Source of the DNA: an uncultured Ruminococcus sp.
Lineage (GTDB): Bacteria; Bacillota; Clostridia; Oscillospirales; Ruminococcaceae
Reading direction: 5' to 3'
NCBI GenBank assembly: GCA_902464115.1
Contig: CABQIF010000071.1
Coordinates: forward strand, 1-11,280
Length of the DNA: 11,280 bases
The stretch's first letter is position 1; each line of letters opens with the position of its first letter. Shown piece by piece: positions 5,338-11,280 of this stretch. The notes beneath the pieces are model-generated. The model saw nothing but the letters and a program-made list of their open reading frames with translations, was not told the origin of the DNA and did not search any database. The position numbers were made by a program, and so were the translations under genes.

Positions 5338-7020
5338 GTGAAAACAGAACGATTGCAAACGGATGTCCTGATTATTGGCGGTGGTACAGCCGGCTGCTAT
5401 GCAGCATTGACCATTGCGGAACAAAACGATGCCGTTTCTGTTTTGATTTGTGAGAAAGCACATATTAAACGCAGCGGCTGCCTTGCAGCTGGTGTGAATG
5501 CATTAAATGCCTATATCACAAAGGGCAGAGTTCCGCAAGATTATGTGGACTATGCAAAGAAAGATGCAGACGGAATTGTACGGGAAGATTTATTGCTGAC
5601 GATGTCGGAGCGGCTGAATGCCGTAACCGCAAAGCTGGAAGATTTGGGGTTAGTTCTGCTGAAAGATGCGGACGGAAACTATGTCACCCGTGGCAACCGA
5701 AACTTAAAAATCAACGGGGAAAATATTAAGCCGATTTTGGCAGATGCAGTTTCTGCTCTGCCAAATACCACGGTTTTAAATCGGGTGAATATTGTTGATT
5801 TTGCGGTCAAGGATAATCGCATTTGCGGTGCATTTGGAATTGGCATTGAAAATGATACGTTTTATGTCATCGAAGCCAATGCAGTTTTGATTGCGACTGG
5901 TGGAGCAGCTGGCTTATATAAGCCAAACAATCCGGGATTTTCTCGTCACAAGATGTGGTATCCACCGTTTAATACCGGAGCAGGTTATGCAATGGGCATT
6001 CGGGCAGGAGCAGAAATGACCACTTTTGAAATGCGGTTTATTGCCCTGCGTTGTAAGGATACCATTGCACCGACCGGAACACTGGCACAGGGTGTCGGCG
6101 CAAAGCAAATCAATGCGCATGGAGAAGTTTATGAAACCAAGTATGGCCTGACAACTTCCGAACGGGTTTATGGAACAGTAAATGAGAATGTGGAAGGCAG
6201 AGGCCCATGCTATCTGCGAACAGAAGGCATTACACCGGAGCAGGATGAATCCTTGCTGAAAGCCTATCTGAATATGGCACCTTCTCAGACGTTGAAGTGG
6301 ATTGAGAGCGGAAAGAATCCCTCTCAGCAGAATGTGGAAATTGAAGGAACAGAGCCGTATATTGTTGGCGGACATACTGCAAGCGGTTACTGGGTGGATA
6401 CCCATCGGGCAACAACCGTTACCGGTTTGTTTGCAGCTGGAGATGTCGCCGGCGGATGCCCACAGAAATATGTAACCGGTGCGTTGGCAGAGGGCGAAAT
6501 CGCAGCATTCTCTGCACTGGAATTTTTGAAACAGCATACGGCTGCTCCAATTGCAGAATCTTCCGTGACCGAACACGCAGAAGAAGTACAGCGGTTCTTG
6601 AGCCAAAGTGGTTCTCGCTTTACAACAGAACAGCTGGAAGAAGCGATGCAGACGGTGATGGATGCCTATGCAGGCGGTATTAAAACAAATTATCGGTTCA
6701 ATGAAAAGCAATTGAAGATTGCAGATGAAAAGATTGTACAGCTGATGCAGCTTTCTGAACAACTGCACGCAGATGATTTTCAGGAACTGATGTACATCTA
6801 TGAACTGCGGGAACGGCTGGTTGTCTGTCGCAGTGTCATTGCACACTTAAAAGCTCGGCAGGAAACCCGTTGGCACAGTTTCGCAGAAAATCTGGATTAT
6901 CCGGAAAAAGACGATGTGCATTGGAGAAAATATGTCAATTCCAAATTGGAAAACGGCGAATTGAAAATCATTTTCCGGGATTTGGTGGAAGGAGGACAAA
7001 CCTATGAGCATTGCCATTAA
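5338..7020 (+). CDS. aprA: APS reductase alpha subunit, flavoprotein (compact AprA-type)
   Basis: The protein (560 residues from GTG 5338) is a fumarate-reductase-fold flavoprotein. GGGTAG at 14-19 binds FAD. The segment RSGCLAAGVNALNAYI corresponds to the AprA signature around 'RSGAVAQGLSAIN', and WYPPFNTGAGYAMGIRAGAEMTTFEMRF... (about 210-241) corresponds to the AprA substrate region with its conserved arginines (R233 and R238 here). H346 in GGHTASGYW and the C-terminal FAADGVAGG-like GLFAAGDVAGG complete the fold. It should reduce APS to sulfite plus AMP with the ferredoxin subunit encoded next. It is shorter than dissimilatory AprA (about 630-660). Start choice: GTG 5338 has GGGTGAT just upstream; ATG 5326 (four more residues, overlapping trxB) and ATG 5272 are alternatives, but 5326 has its AAAGGA only one base away. 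It overlaps aprB by 17 bases. A generic succinate/fumarate or aspartate oxidase is less likely with cysDN alongside. Confidence 0.84.
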   Translation: MKTERLQTDVLIIGGGTAGCYAALTIAEQNDAVSVLICEKAHIKRSGCLAAGVNALNAYITKGRVPQDYVDYAKKDADGIVREDLLLTMSERLNAVTAKLEDLGLVLLKDADGNYVTRGNRNLKINGENIKPILADAVSALPNTTVLNRVNIVDFAVKDNRICGAFGIGIENDTFYVIEANAVLIATGGAAGLYKPNNPGFSRHKMWYPPFNTGAGYAMGIRAGAEMTTFEMRFIALRCKDTIAPTGTLAQGVGAKQINAHGEVYETKYGLTTSERVYGTVNENVEGRGPCYLRTEGITPEQDESLLKAYLNMAPSQTLKWIESGKNPSQQNVEIEGTEPYIVGGHTASGYWVDTHRATTVTGLFAAGDVAGGCPQKYVTGALAEGEIAAFSALEFLKQHTAAPIAESSVTEHAEEVQRFLSQSGSRFTTEQLEEAMQTVMDAYAGGIKTNYRFNEKQLKIADEKIVQLMQLSEQLHADDFQELMYIYELRERLVVCRSVIAHLKARQETRWHSFAENLDYPEKDDVHWRKYVNSKLENGELKIIFRDLVEGGQTYEHCH

Positions 7021-7318
7021 TCAAAATGCCTGCATTGGATGCGGGAAATGTCATGACGTTTGTCCGGGTACACTGATTCACCTGAATACAGACCGGAAAG
7101 CATTTATCAAATACCCTAAGGATTGTTGGGGATGTACGTCTTGCTTGAAAGAATGCCCCGTCCATGCCATTCGGTTTTATCTGGGGGCAGATATGGGCGG
7201 TATGGGCAGTTTGGTACATACTGAAAAAGAAGGCGATATTTTACGCTGGATCGTGGAACGCACAGACGGTACGACCACAGAGATCCGTGTAAATCAAAAG
7301 GAATCGAATCAATATTAA
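7004..7318 (+). CDS. aprB: APS reductase beta subunit, 2x[4Fe-4S] ferredoxin (compact AprB-type)
   Basis: The 104-residue protein carries two complete 4Fe-4S motifs: C10/C13/C16/C20-P and C41/C44/C47/C51-P, the second within DCWGCTSCLKECPVHAI, where a tryptophan follows the first cysteine as in AprB. The remaining part (about 57-104) is a short tail containing LGADMGGMGSLV and a strand-rich end. In dissimilatory AprB (about 150 residues or more) the tail is longer and wraps the alpha subunit; here it is abbreviated, as is the alpha subunit. It would pass electrons from an unknown donor to the FAD of AprA. AAGGAGG at 6989-6995 lies eight bases before the ATG, inside the aprA end. No qmoABC genes, which serve dissimilatory AprAB, are in the window. 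Confidence 0.87.
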   Translation: MSIAINQNACIGCGKCHDVCPGTLIHLNTDRKAFIKYPKDCWGCTSCLKECPVHAIRFYLGADMGGMGSLVHTEKEGDILRWIVERTDGTTTEIRVNQKESNQY

Positions 7319-7334
7319 ATAGGAGGGAAGTCAC

Positions 7335-8234
7335 ATGAGCGAATTTTCGCATCTGGATGAATTAGAGGCGGAAGCGATTTATATTATCCGAGAGGTTGCC
7401 GCAGAATGTGAGAAGCCAGTTATGCTGTATTCCATCGGTAAGGACAGTTCTGTCATGCTGCATCTTGCCATGAAGGCATTCTATCCGGAAAAGCCGCCGT
7501 TCCCGTTTTTACATGTCAACACCACTTGGAAGTTCAAGGAAATGATTGCATTTCGTGACCGGATTGCCAAGGAAAAGGGCATTGAAATGCTGGAATACAT
7601 CAATCAGGACGGCGTTAAACAGGGAATCAATCCGTTTGACCACGGCTCTGCTTATACCGATATTATGAAGACGCAGGCATTGAAGCAGGCTCTTGCCAAA
7701 TATGGATTTACCGCAGCATTTGGCGGCGGCAGACGAGATGAAGAAAAGTCCCGTGCAAAGGAACGGATTTTCTCTTTCCGGAACGAAGCACAGGCATGGG
7801 ATCCGAAAAATCAGCGTCCGGAAATGTGGAAGCTCTATAATACCAAGATTAAGAAGGGCGAAAGCATCCGGGTATTCCCGATTTCCAACTGGACAGAAAA
7901 GGATATTTGGCAGTATATCCAGCGAGAAAAAATCGAAATTGTACCGCTGTACTTTGCAGCAGAACGTCCGGTCGTAGAACGGGACGGAAATTTGATTATG
8001 GTAGACGATGACCGATTCCCGTTGAAAGACGGCGAAGTTCCGCAGATGAAGTCGGTACGGTTCCGGACATTGGGCTGCTATCCGCTGACAGGTGGCATTG
8101 AGTCGACTGCAACCACACTGGATGAGATCATTGAAGAAACGTTAAGCTCTGTATCTTCCGAACGAACCTCCAGAGTCATTGACAATGAAGCAGCCGGCAG
8201 CATGGAACGTAGAAAGCGGGAGGGATATTTTTAA
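7335..8234 (+). CDS. cysD: Sulfate adenylyltransferase subunit 2 (CysD)
   Basis: The 299-residue PP-loop ATPase domain protein is the catalytic subunit of the CysDN ATP sulfurylase, which makes APS and pyrophosphate from sulfate and ATP. It starts with the typical LDELEAEAIYIIREV, has the PP-loop SIGKDSS at residues 33-39, FPFLHVNTTWKFKEMIAFRD, and a GGGRRDEEKSRAKERIFSFR block, all as in CysD. The C-terminal LGCYPLTGGIESTA and ERRKREGYF are also family-typical, and the length is close to that of E. coli CysD (302). AGGAGGG at 7321-7327 supports the ATG at 7335. The gene starts 16 bases after aprB and its stop shares one base with cysN. Placing APS formation next to an APS (not PAPS) reductase gives a two-step route to sulfite. 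Confidence 0.97.
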   Translation: MSEFSHLDELEAEAIYIIREVAAECEKPVMLYSIGKDSSVMLHLAMKAFYPEKPPFPFLHVNTTWKFKEMIAFRDRIAKEKGIEMLEYINQDGVKQGINPFDHGSAYTDIMKTQALKQALAKYGFTAAFGGGRRDEEKSRAKERIFSFRNEAQAWDPKNQRPEMWKLYNTKIKKGESIRVFPISNWTEKDIWQYIQREKIEIVPLYFAAERPVVERDGNLIMVDDDRFPLKDGEVPQMKSVRFRTLGCYPLTGGIESTATTLDEIIEETLSSVSSERTSRVIDNEAAGSMERRKREGYF

Positions 8235-9919
8235 TGAAAGGCTTATTGAAATTTATCACTTGCGGCAGTGTAGACGATGGAAAGTCCACGCTGATCGGAC
8301 ATATTCTCTATGATGCAAAACTGCTGTACGCAGATCAGGAAAAGGCTCTGGAACTGGACAGCAAGGTCGGCAGCCGGAGCGGTAAAATTGACTATTCGCT
8401 GCTGTTGGATGGCTTGATGGCAGAACGGGAACAGGGCATTACGATTGACGTTGCATATCGGTATTTTACAACCGATAACCGCAGCTTTATTGTTGCAGAT
8501 ACTCCAGGTCATGAAGAATATACCAGAAACATGGCAGTTGGTGCATCGTTTGCGGATTTAGCAGTCATTTTGATCGACGCTTCTCAGGGCGTTTTGGTAC
8601 AGACCAGACGACACGCAAGAATCTGCAAACTGATGGGGATTCGGTATTTTGTTTTTGCAGTAAACAAGATGGACTTGGTAAAATACAGCGAATCTCGTTT
8701 CAACGAAATCGTTGCACAGATTGATGCTCTGAAGCAGGAACTGGGACTGGAAAACATCACGATTATTCCGCTTTCTGCAACAGAGGGCGACAATGTTACC
8801 ACCCATTCTGAAAATATTCCATGGTATACTGGAAAGCCGTTGCTGGAATATCTGGAAACCGTTGACATTGCATCGGATACTGAAGAAGGATTTTATATGC
8901 CGGTACAGCGTGTTTGCCGTCCAGACCATACATTCCGTGGATTTCAAGGACAGATTGAATCCGGCAGCATTTCTGTAGGAGATGCCATTACGACCTTGCC
9001 GAGCAACGAAACTGCAACCGTTAAGGGTATCCTCTTGACGGACAAGGAAGCAACTTCTGCAAAGCAGGGACAGCCGGTTACCATTACTTTAGACCGGGAA
9101 GTGGATGTTTCCCGTGGCTGTGTACTGGTGAAAGATACAAATATTAGCGTTTATAAGAAACTGACCGTTTCGCTCCTGTGGATGGATGACGAAGATCTGG
9201 CAATCGGAAAAGACTATCTGGTAAAGCTGGGGACAAAGACCATTCCGGGCATCCTGACACACGTTCAGTATGCCATTGATGTCAATACAGGCGAACACGT
9301 TACAAAGGATTCTTTACATAAGAATGAGATTGCCGTCTGCGAACTGTTGCTGACAGAAGGCGTTGTTGTAGATTTGTTTGCAAAGCATAAGACACTGGGC
9401 GAACTGATTCTGATTGACCGTGTAACCAATATGACTTCTGCATGCGGCGTAGTAGAAGCAGTTGCAGAAAAGGTGACAAACGGCACAGAAAAGGCATCTT
9501 TCCGTCTGAATGATTTGACTGCAAGAGGCGATATCTTTGAAGAATTCTACTATGATACCAGCAGCTTGAATGTCTTGAAGTATCAGCCAGTCAACCGGAC
9601 TTATACCATCGGCGATGAAATTCCGGTTAGCGGAGAAAGTTACCAGTATCCGGATAGCTTTGATATTATCGTTTTGCGAGATCAGGTTGCCATTCGGGTA
9701 CGGGATAAGAAAATCACTGCTATTTTGCCAGCAGCAGATTATGTTTATGACCATGTTCCGGTTATCAACGGCAGAGGCTTTGCCGTATTGGCAGATTCTA
9801 ATGAAACGGTACAGCAGTTCTTACAGGAATATGCTGCAACCAGTGAAACTGATCAGACAGCATTCTTTGCAAAATGGGTGCGGTTTGATACTTACAGAAA
9901 GGTTATTTTCCCGAAATAA
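8234..9919 (+). CDS. cysN: Sulfate adenylyltransferase subunit 1, GTPase (CysN) with C-terminal extension
   Basis: The 561-residue protein is the GTPase partner that drives APS synthesis by CysD. GTPase motifs are clear: P-loop GSVDDGKST (11-19), EREQGITIDV, DTPGHEEYTRN from D89, and NKMD at 144-147. EF-Tu-like beta-barrel domains follow to about residue 430. From about 433 to 561 there is a further segment (DIFEEFYYDTSS... to the end) that E. coli CysN (about 475) lacks or has only in part. It is not an APS kinase domain, because no second P-loop (GLSGSGKST type) is seen, so this is not the CysNC fusion. GGGAGGG at 8218-8224 supports the ATG at 8234, overlapping cysD by one base. The function of the extension is unknown. 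Without APS kinase, APS must be used directly, which fits the AprAB-type genes upstream. Confidence 0.96.
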   Translation: MKGLLKFITCGSVDDGKSTLIGHILYDAKLLYADQEKALELDSKVGSRSGKIDYSLLLDGLMAEREQGITIDVAYRYFTTDNRSFIVADTPGHEEYTRNMAVGASFADLAVILIDASQGVLVQTRRHARICKLMGIRYFVFAVNKMDLVKYSESRFNEIVAQIDALKQELGLENITIIPLSATEGDNVTTHSENIPWYTGKPLLEYLETVDIASDTEEGFYMPVQRVCRPDHTFRGFQGQIESGSISVGDAITTLPSNETATVKGILLTDKEATSAKQGQPVTITLDREVDVSRGCVLVKDTNISVYKKLTVSLLWMDDEDLAIGKDYLVKLGTKTIPGILTHVQYAIDVNTGEHVTKDSLHKNEIAVCELLLTEGVVVDLFAKHKTLGELILIDRVTNMTSACGVVEAVAEKVTNGTEKASFRLNDLTARGDIFEEFYYDTSSLNVLKYQPVNRTYTIGDEIPVSGESYQYPDSFDIIVLRDQVAIRVRDKKITAILPAADYVYDHVPVINGRGFAVLADSNETVQQFLQEYAATSETDQTAFFAKWVRFDTYRKVIFPK

Positions 9920-9946
9920 GGAAACAAGCCATTGAACAGAAACAAG

Positions 9947-9974
9947 AATTGCCATGCGAAATCGCATGGCAATT
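9947..9974 (+). repeat. Perfect 13-bp inverted repeat (hairpin) between cysN and the last gene
   Basis: The arms AATTGCCATGCGA (9947-9959) and TCGCATGGCAATT (9962-9974) are exact reverse complements separated by two bases, so RNA could form a strong stem of 12-13 pairs with a small loop. It lies in the 83-base gap, the only sizeable one inside the cluster. No T run follows (the next bases are TCTGCAAAAAAG), so it is not a canonical intrinsic terminator. It could be an mRNA-processing or stability element, a leaky terminator, or an operator for a DNA-binding dimer. The strong GAGGAGAGGTGG site of the next gene begins about 11 bases later. Confidence 0.75.
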
Positions 9975-10002
9975 TCTGCAAAAAAGAGGAGAGGTGGATA
10001 AA

Positions 10003-11196
10003 ATGGAAAAGCGAACTTATGGAGCAGAATATGGCTTTCAGACACGGGCAGTACACACCGGAAATGATGTAGATGCAGAAACCGGAGCAATCAAACGCCC
10101 GATTACCATGGCAAATAGCTATGAATTGCCATATGACCCAAGCGATTTAAACTGGAGCAGTGCCGGAAAGAATCTGTATACCAGAAATGGTGGCTCGAAC
10201 CAGCAATATTTGCAGGAAAAGCTTGCATCATTAGAGGGCGGAGAAGATTGCATGGTGTTGGCGAGCGGCGTTGCTGCTCTGTCCGGTTTGTTTTTTGCTC
10301 TGCTGCAAAGCGGTGACCATGTAATTTTTTCGAGCGTCACTTACATTGCCGTTTATCGGCTGCTGAATGAATTGTTCAACAATAAATTTCAGGTAGAAAC
10401 TACCATTGTGGATACTTCTGATCTGGATGTAATTCGCAAGGCAATTCGTCCCAATACGAAACTGATTCACATTGAAACGCCAGGCAATCCAACCTTGACG
10501 GTTTCGGATATTCGTGCGATTGCAGAAATTGCCCACGAACACGGCATTTTGTTGTCAGTAGATAACACATTTGCTTCTCCGTATAATCAGCGACCGATTG
10601 AACTGGGAGCAGATTTCACCATTGAGAGCCTGACAAAGTACATCAATGGACATGGTGACGCAATGGGCGGAGCAATCATCGGCAAGAAAGAATATTTGGA
10701 TTTGATTCGTGCACAGTCACAGGTCAACTTAGGAGCAACCATTAGCCCATTCAATGCATGGTTGATTATGCGTGGTTCTGTAACGCTGCCGCTGCGAATG
10801 AAACAGCATAATGAAAATGCAATGAAAGTGGCAAAATACTTGAAAACCGTTCCGGGTGTGCGGTTTGTTGCCTATCCGGGATTGGAAGATGACCCCGGTC
10901 ATGAGATTGCAAAGAAGCAGATGTACCCCGGATATGGCGGTGTTTTGTCGTTTGGCTTGAAAGCAGACCACGATACCCATAACCGTTTTGTCAGTCATTT
11001 GAAAGTGATTACTTCAGCAGTTTCTCTGGGACATGATGAAAGTTTGATTGTCTTTTTGGGCGAAAATGATGAGCGGCAGTATCTCTATCCGGAAGCCTTT
11101 CATGATGGCTTTTTCCGGTTCAGTGTTGGTATTGAAGATGCAGAAGATATTATTGCAGACTTGCAGCAGGCATTGGAACAGGAAGGATTGCTGTAA
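10003..11196 (+). CDS. PLP-dependent trans-sulfuration enzyme, divergent Cys/Met-metabolism family member
   Basis: The 397-residue product belongs to the same PLP family as MetY but to another branch. Visible features are the opening GFQTRAVHTGND, LEGGEDCMVLASGVAAL, ETPGNPTLTVSDI, LLSVDNTFASPYNQRP and SLTKYINGHGDAMGG with the probable PLP lysine K212, plus the C-terminal FRFSVGIEDAEDIIADL. Cystathionine gamma-synthase, cystathionine lyases, methionine gamma-lyase and homocysteine synthases share these. The substrate-loop motif usually YSRxxNPT reads YTRNGGSNQQ here, so the exact reaction is uncertain. The ATG at 10003 is preceded by GAGGAGAGGTGG (9986-9997); the in-frame TTG at 9949 lies inside the hairpin and is unlikely. 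It ends the operon, so a homocysteine- or cysteine-forming step, possibly with the thiocarboxylated carrier as donor, is a reasonable inference. Confidence 0.88.
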   Translation: MEKRTYGAEYGFQTRAVHTGNDVDAETGAIKRPITMANSYELPYDPSDLNWSSAGKNLYTRNGGSNQQYLQEKLASLEGGEDCMVLASGVAALSGLFFALLQSGDHVIFSSVTYIAVYRLLNELFNNKFQVETTIVDTSDLDVIRKAIRPNTKLIHIETPGNPTLTVSDIRAIAEIAHEHGILLSVDNTFASPYNQRPIELGADFTIESLTKYINGHGDAMGGAIIGKKEYLDLIRAQSQVNLGATISPFNAWLIMRGSVTLPLRMKQHNENAMKVAKYLKTVPGVRFVAYPGLEDDPGHEIAKKQMYPGYGGVLSFGLKADHDTHNRFVSHLKVITSAVSLGHDESLIVFLGENDERQYLYPEAFHDGFFRFSVGIEDAEDIIADLQQALEQEGLL

Positions 11197-11214
11197 GTTA
11201 GCGATGTTTATGAG

Positions 11215-11251
11215 AAAAACGAGCAGGGAACTGCAACCCTGCCCGTTTTTT
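11215..11251 (+). terminator. Intrinsic terminator at the end of the sulfur operon
   Basis: The arms AAAAACGAGCAGGG (11215-11228) and CCCTGCCCGTTTTT (11237-11250) pair with a single A-C mismatch around an eight-base loop, and the stem runs into six T residues (11246-11251). It starts 18 bases after the stop codon of the last gene. This is a textbook Rho-independent terminator on the plus strand and marks the operon end. The A run on the left arm could also give weak bidirectional activity. Confidence 0.92.
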
Positions 11252-11280
11252 GTTGGATAAAATTCTTGCAAGTTCCAGAA

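Noticed and set aside
5914..6846. A 310-codon open frame on the minus strand
   Set aside because: It lies wholly within aprA in antisense. Its translation is rich in Cys, His and Ile with no recognisable domain, which is the pattern of a shadow of a well-conserved plus-strand gene.
9530..9919. APS kinase (CysC) domain fused to CysN
   Set aside because: No second GxxGxGKST P-loop or other kinase motif is seen in the CysN C-terminal region.
9947..9974. Hairpin after cysN as a Rho-independent terminator
   Set aside because: There is no T run after the stem on the plus strand, unlike the clear terminator at 11215-11251. It is listed as an inverted repeat instead.
9949..10002. Upstream TTG start for the last PLP gene
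   Set aside because: It falls inside the perfect hairpin and would translate the strong ribosome site. The ATG at 10003 has GAGGAGAGGTGG just upstream and the family homology starts after it.
1..11280. CRISPR arrays, tRNA or rRNA genes, insertion sequences, attachment sites
   Set aside because: No spaced direct repeats, cloverleaf sequences, transposase genes or flanking target-site repeats were seen. The window is almost filled by the coding regions listed.

Overview
The window is a single, densely packed, plus-strand gene cluster for assimilation of sulfate into homocysteine. The likely source is a low-to-moderate GC anaerobic Clostridia-type Bacillota, perhaps Ruminococcaceae/Oscillospiraceae. 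This is inferred from the strong AGGAGG-type Shine-Dalgarno sites, the wealth of 4Fe-4S proteins, the Rrf2-type regulator and the codon style; species cannot be assigned from the sequence alone.

Layout: (1) 1-249, the 3' end of an Rrf2-family regulator (CymR/IscR fold); (2) 308-1540, MetY-type O-acetylhomoserine sulfhydrylase; (3) 1548-2970, a single-subunit siroheme sulfite reductase with a built-in 2x[4Fe-4S] domain, a TusA-like protein and a CVPC thioredoxin; (4) 2993-4421, a ThiS-like sulfur carrier, a MoeB/ThiF-like activating enzyme and a JAMM metalloprotease, which together match the HcyS/HcyF/HcyD homocysteine system; (5) 4428-5333, thioredoxin reductase; (6) 5338-7318, a compact AprAB-type APS reductase; (7) 7335-9919, CysD and CysN (ATP sulfurylase); (8) 10003-11196, a second, divergent PLP trans-sulfuration enzyme, followed by an intrinsic terminator at 11215-11251. 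Most junctions overlap or are separated by a few bases, so this is probably one operon. The only larger internal gap (83 bases, 9920-10002) holds a perfect 13-bp hairpin.

Proposed pathway: CysDN turns sulfate and ATP into APS. AprAB reduces APS directly to sulfite; no APS kinase or PAPS reductase is seen. The siroheme enzyme reduces sulfite to sulfide. HcyD trims the carrier's C-terminal Gln to expose Gly, HcyF adenylates the carrier and sulfide gives a thiocarboxylate. A PLP enzyme transfers the sulfur to O-acetylhomoserine, and HcyD could then release homocysteine. This follows the scheme established for Wolinella succinogenes. The TusA-like protein, the dedicated thioredoxin pair, the AprAB module, the extended CysN and the second PLP enzyme are elaborations whose roles are inferred. 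No sulfate transporter, homoserine acetyltransferase or methionine synthase lies in the window.
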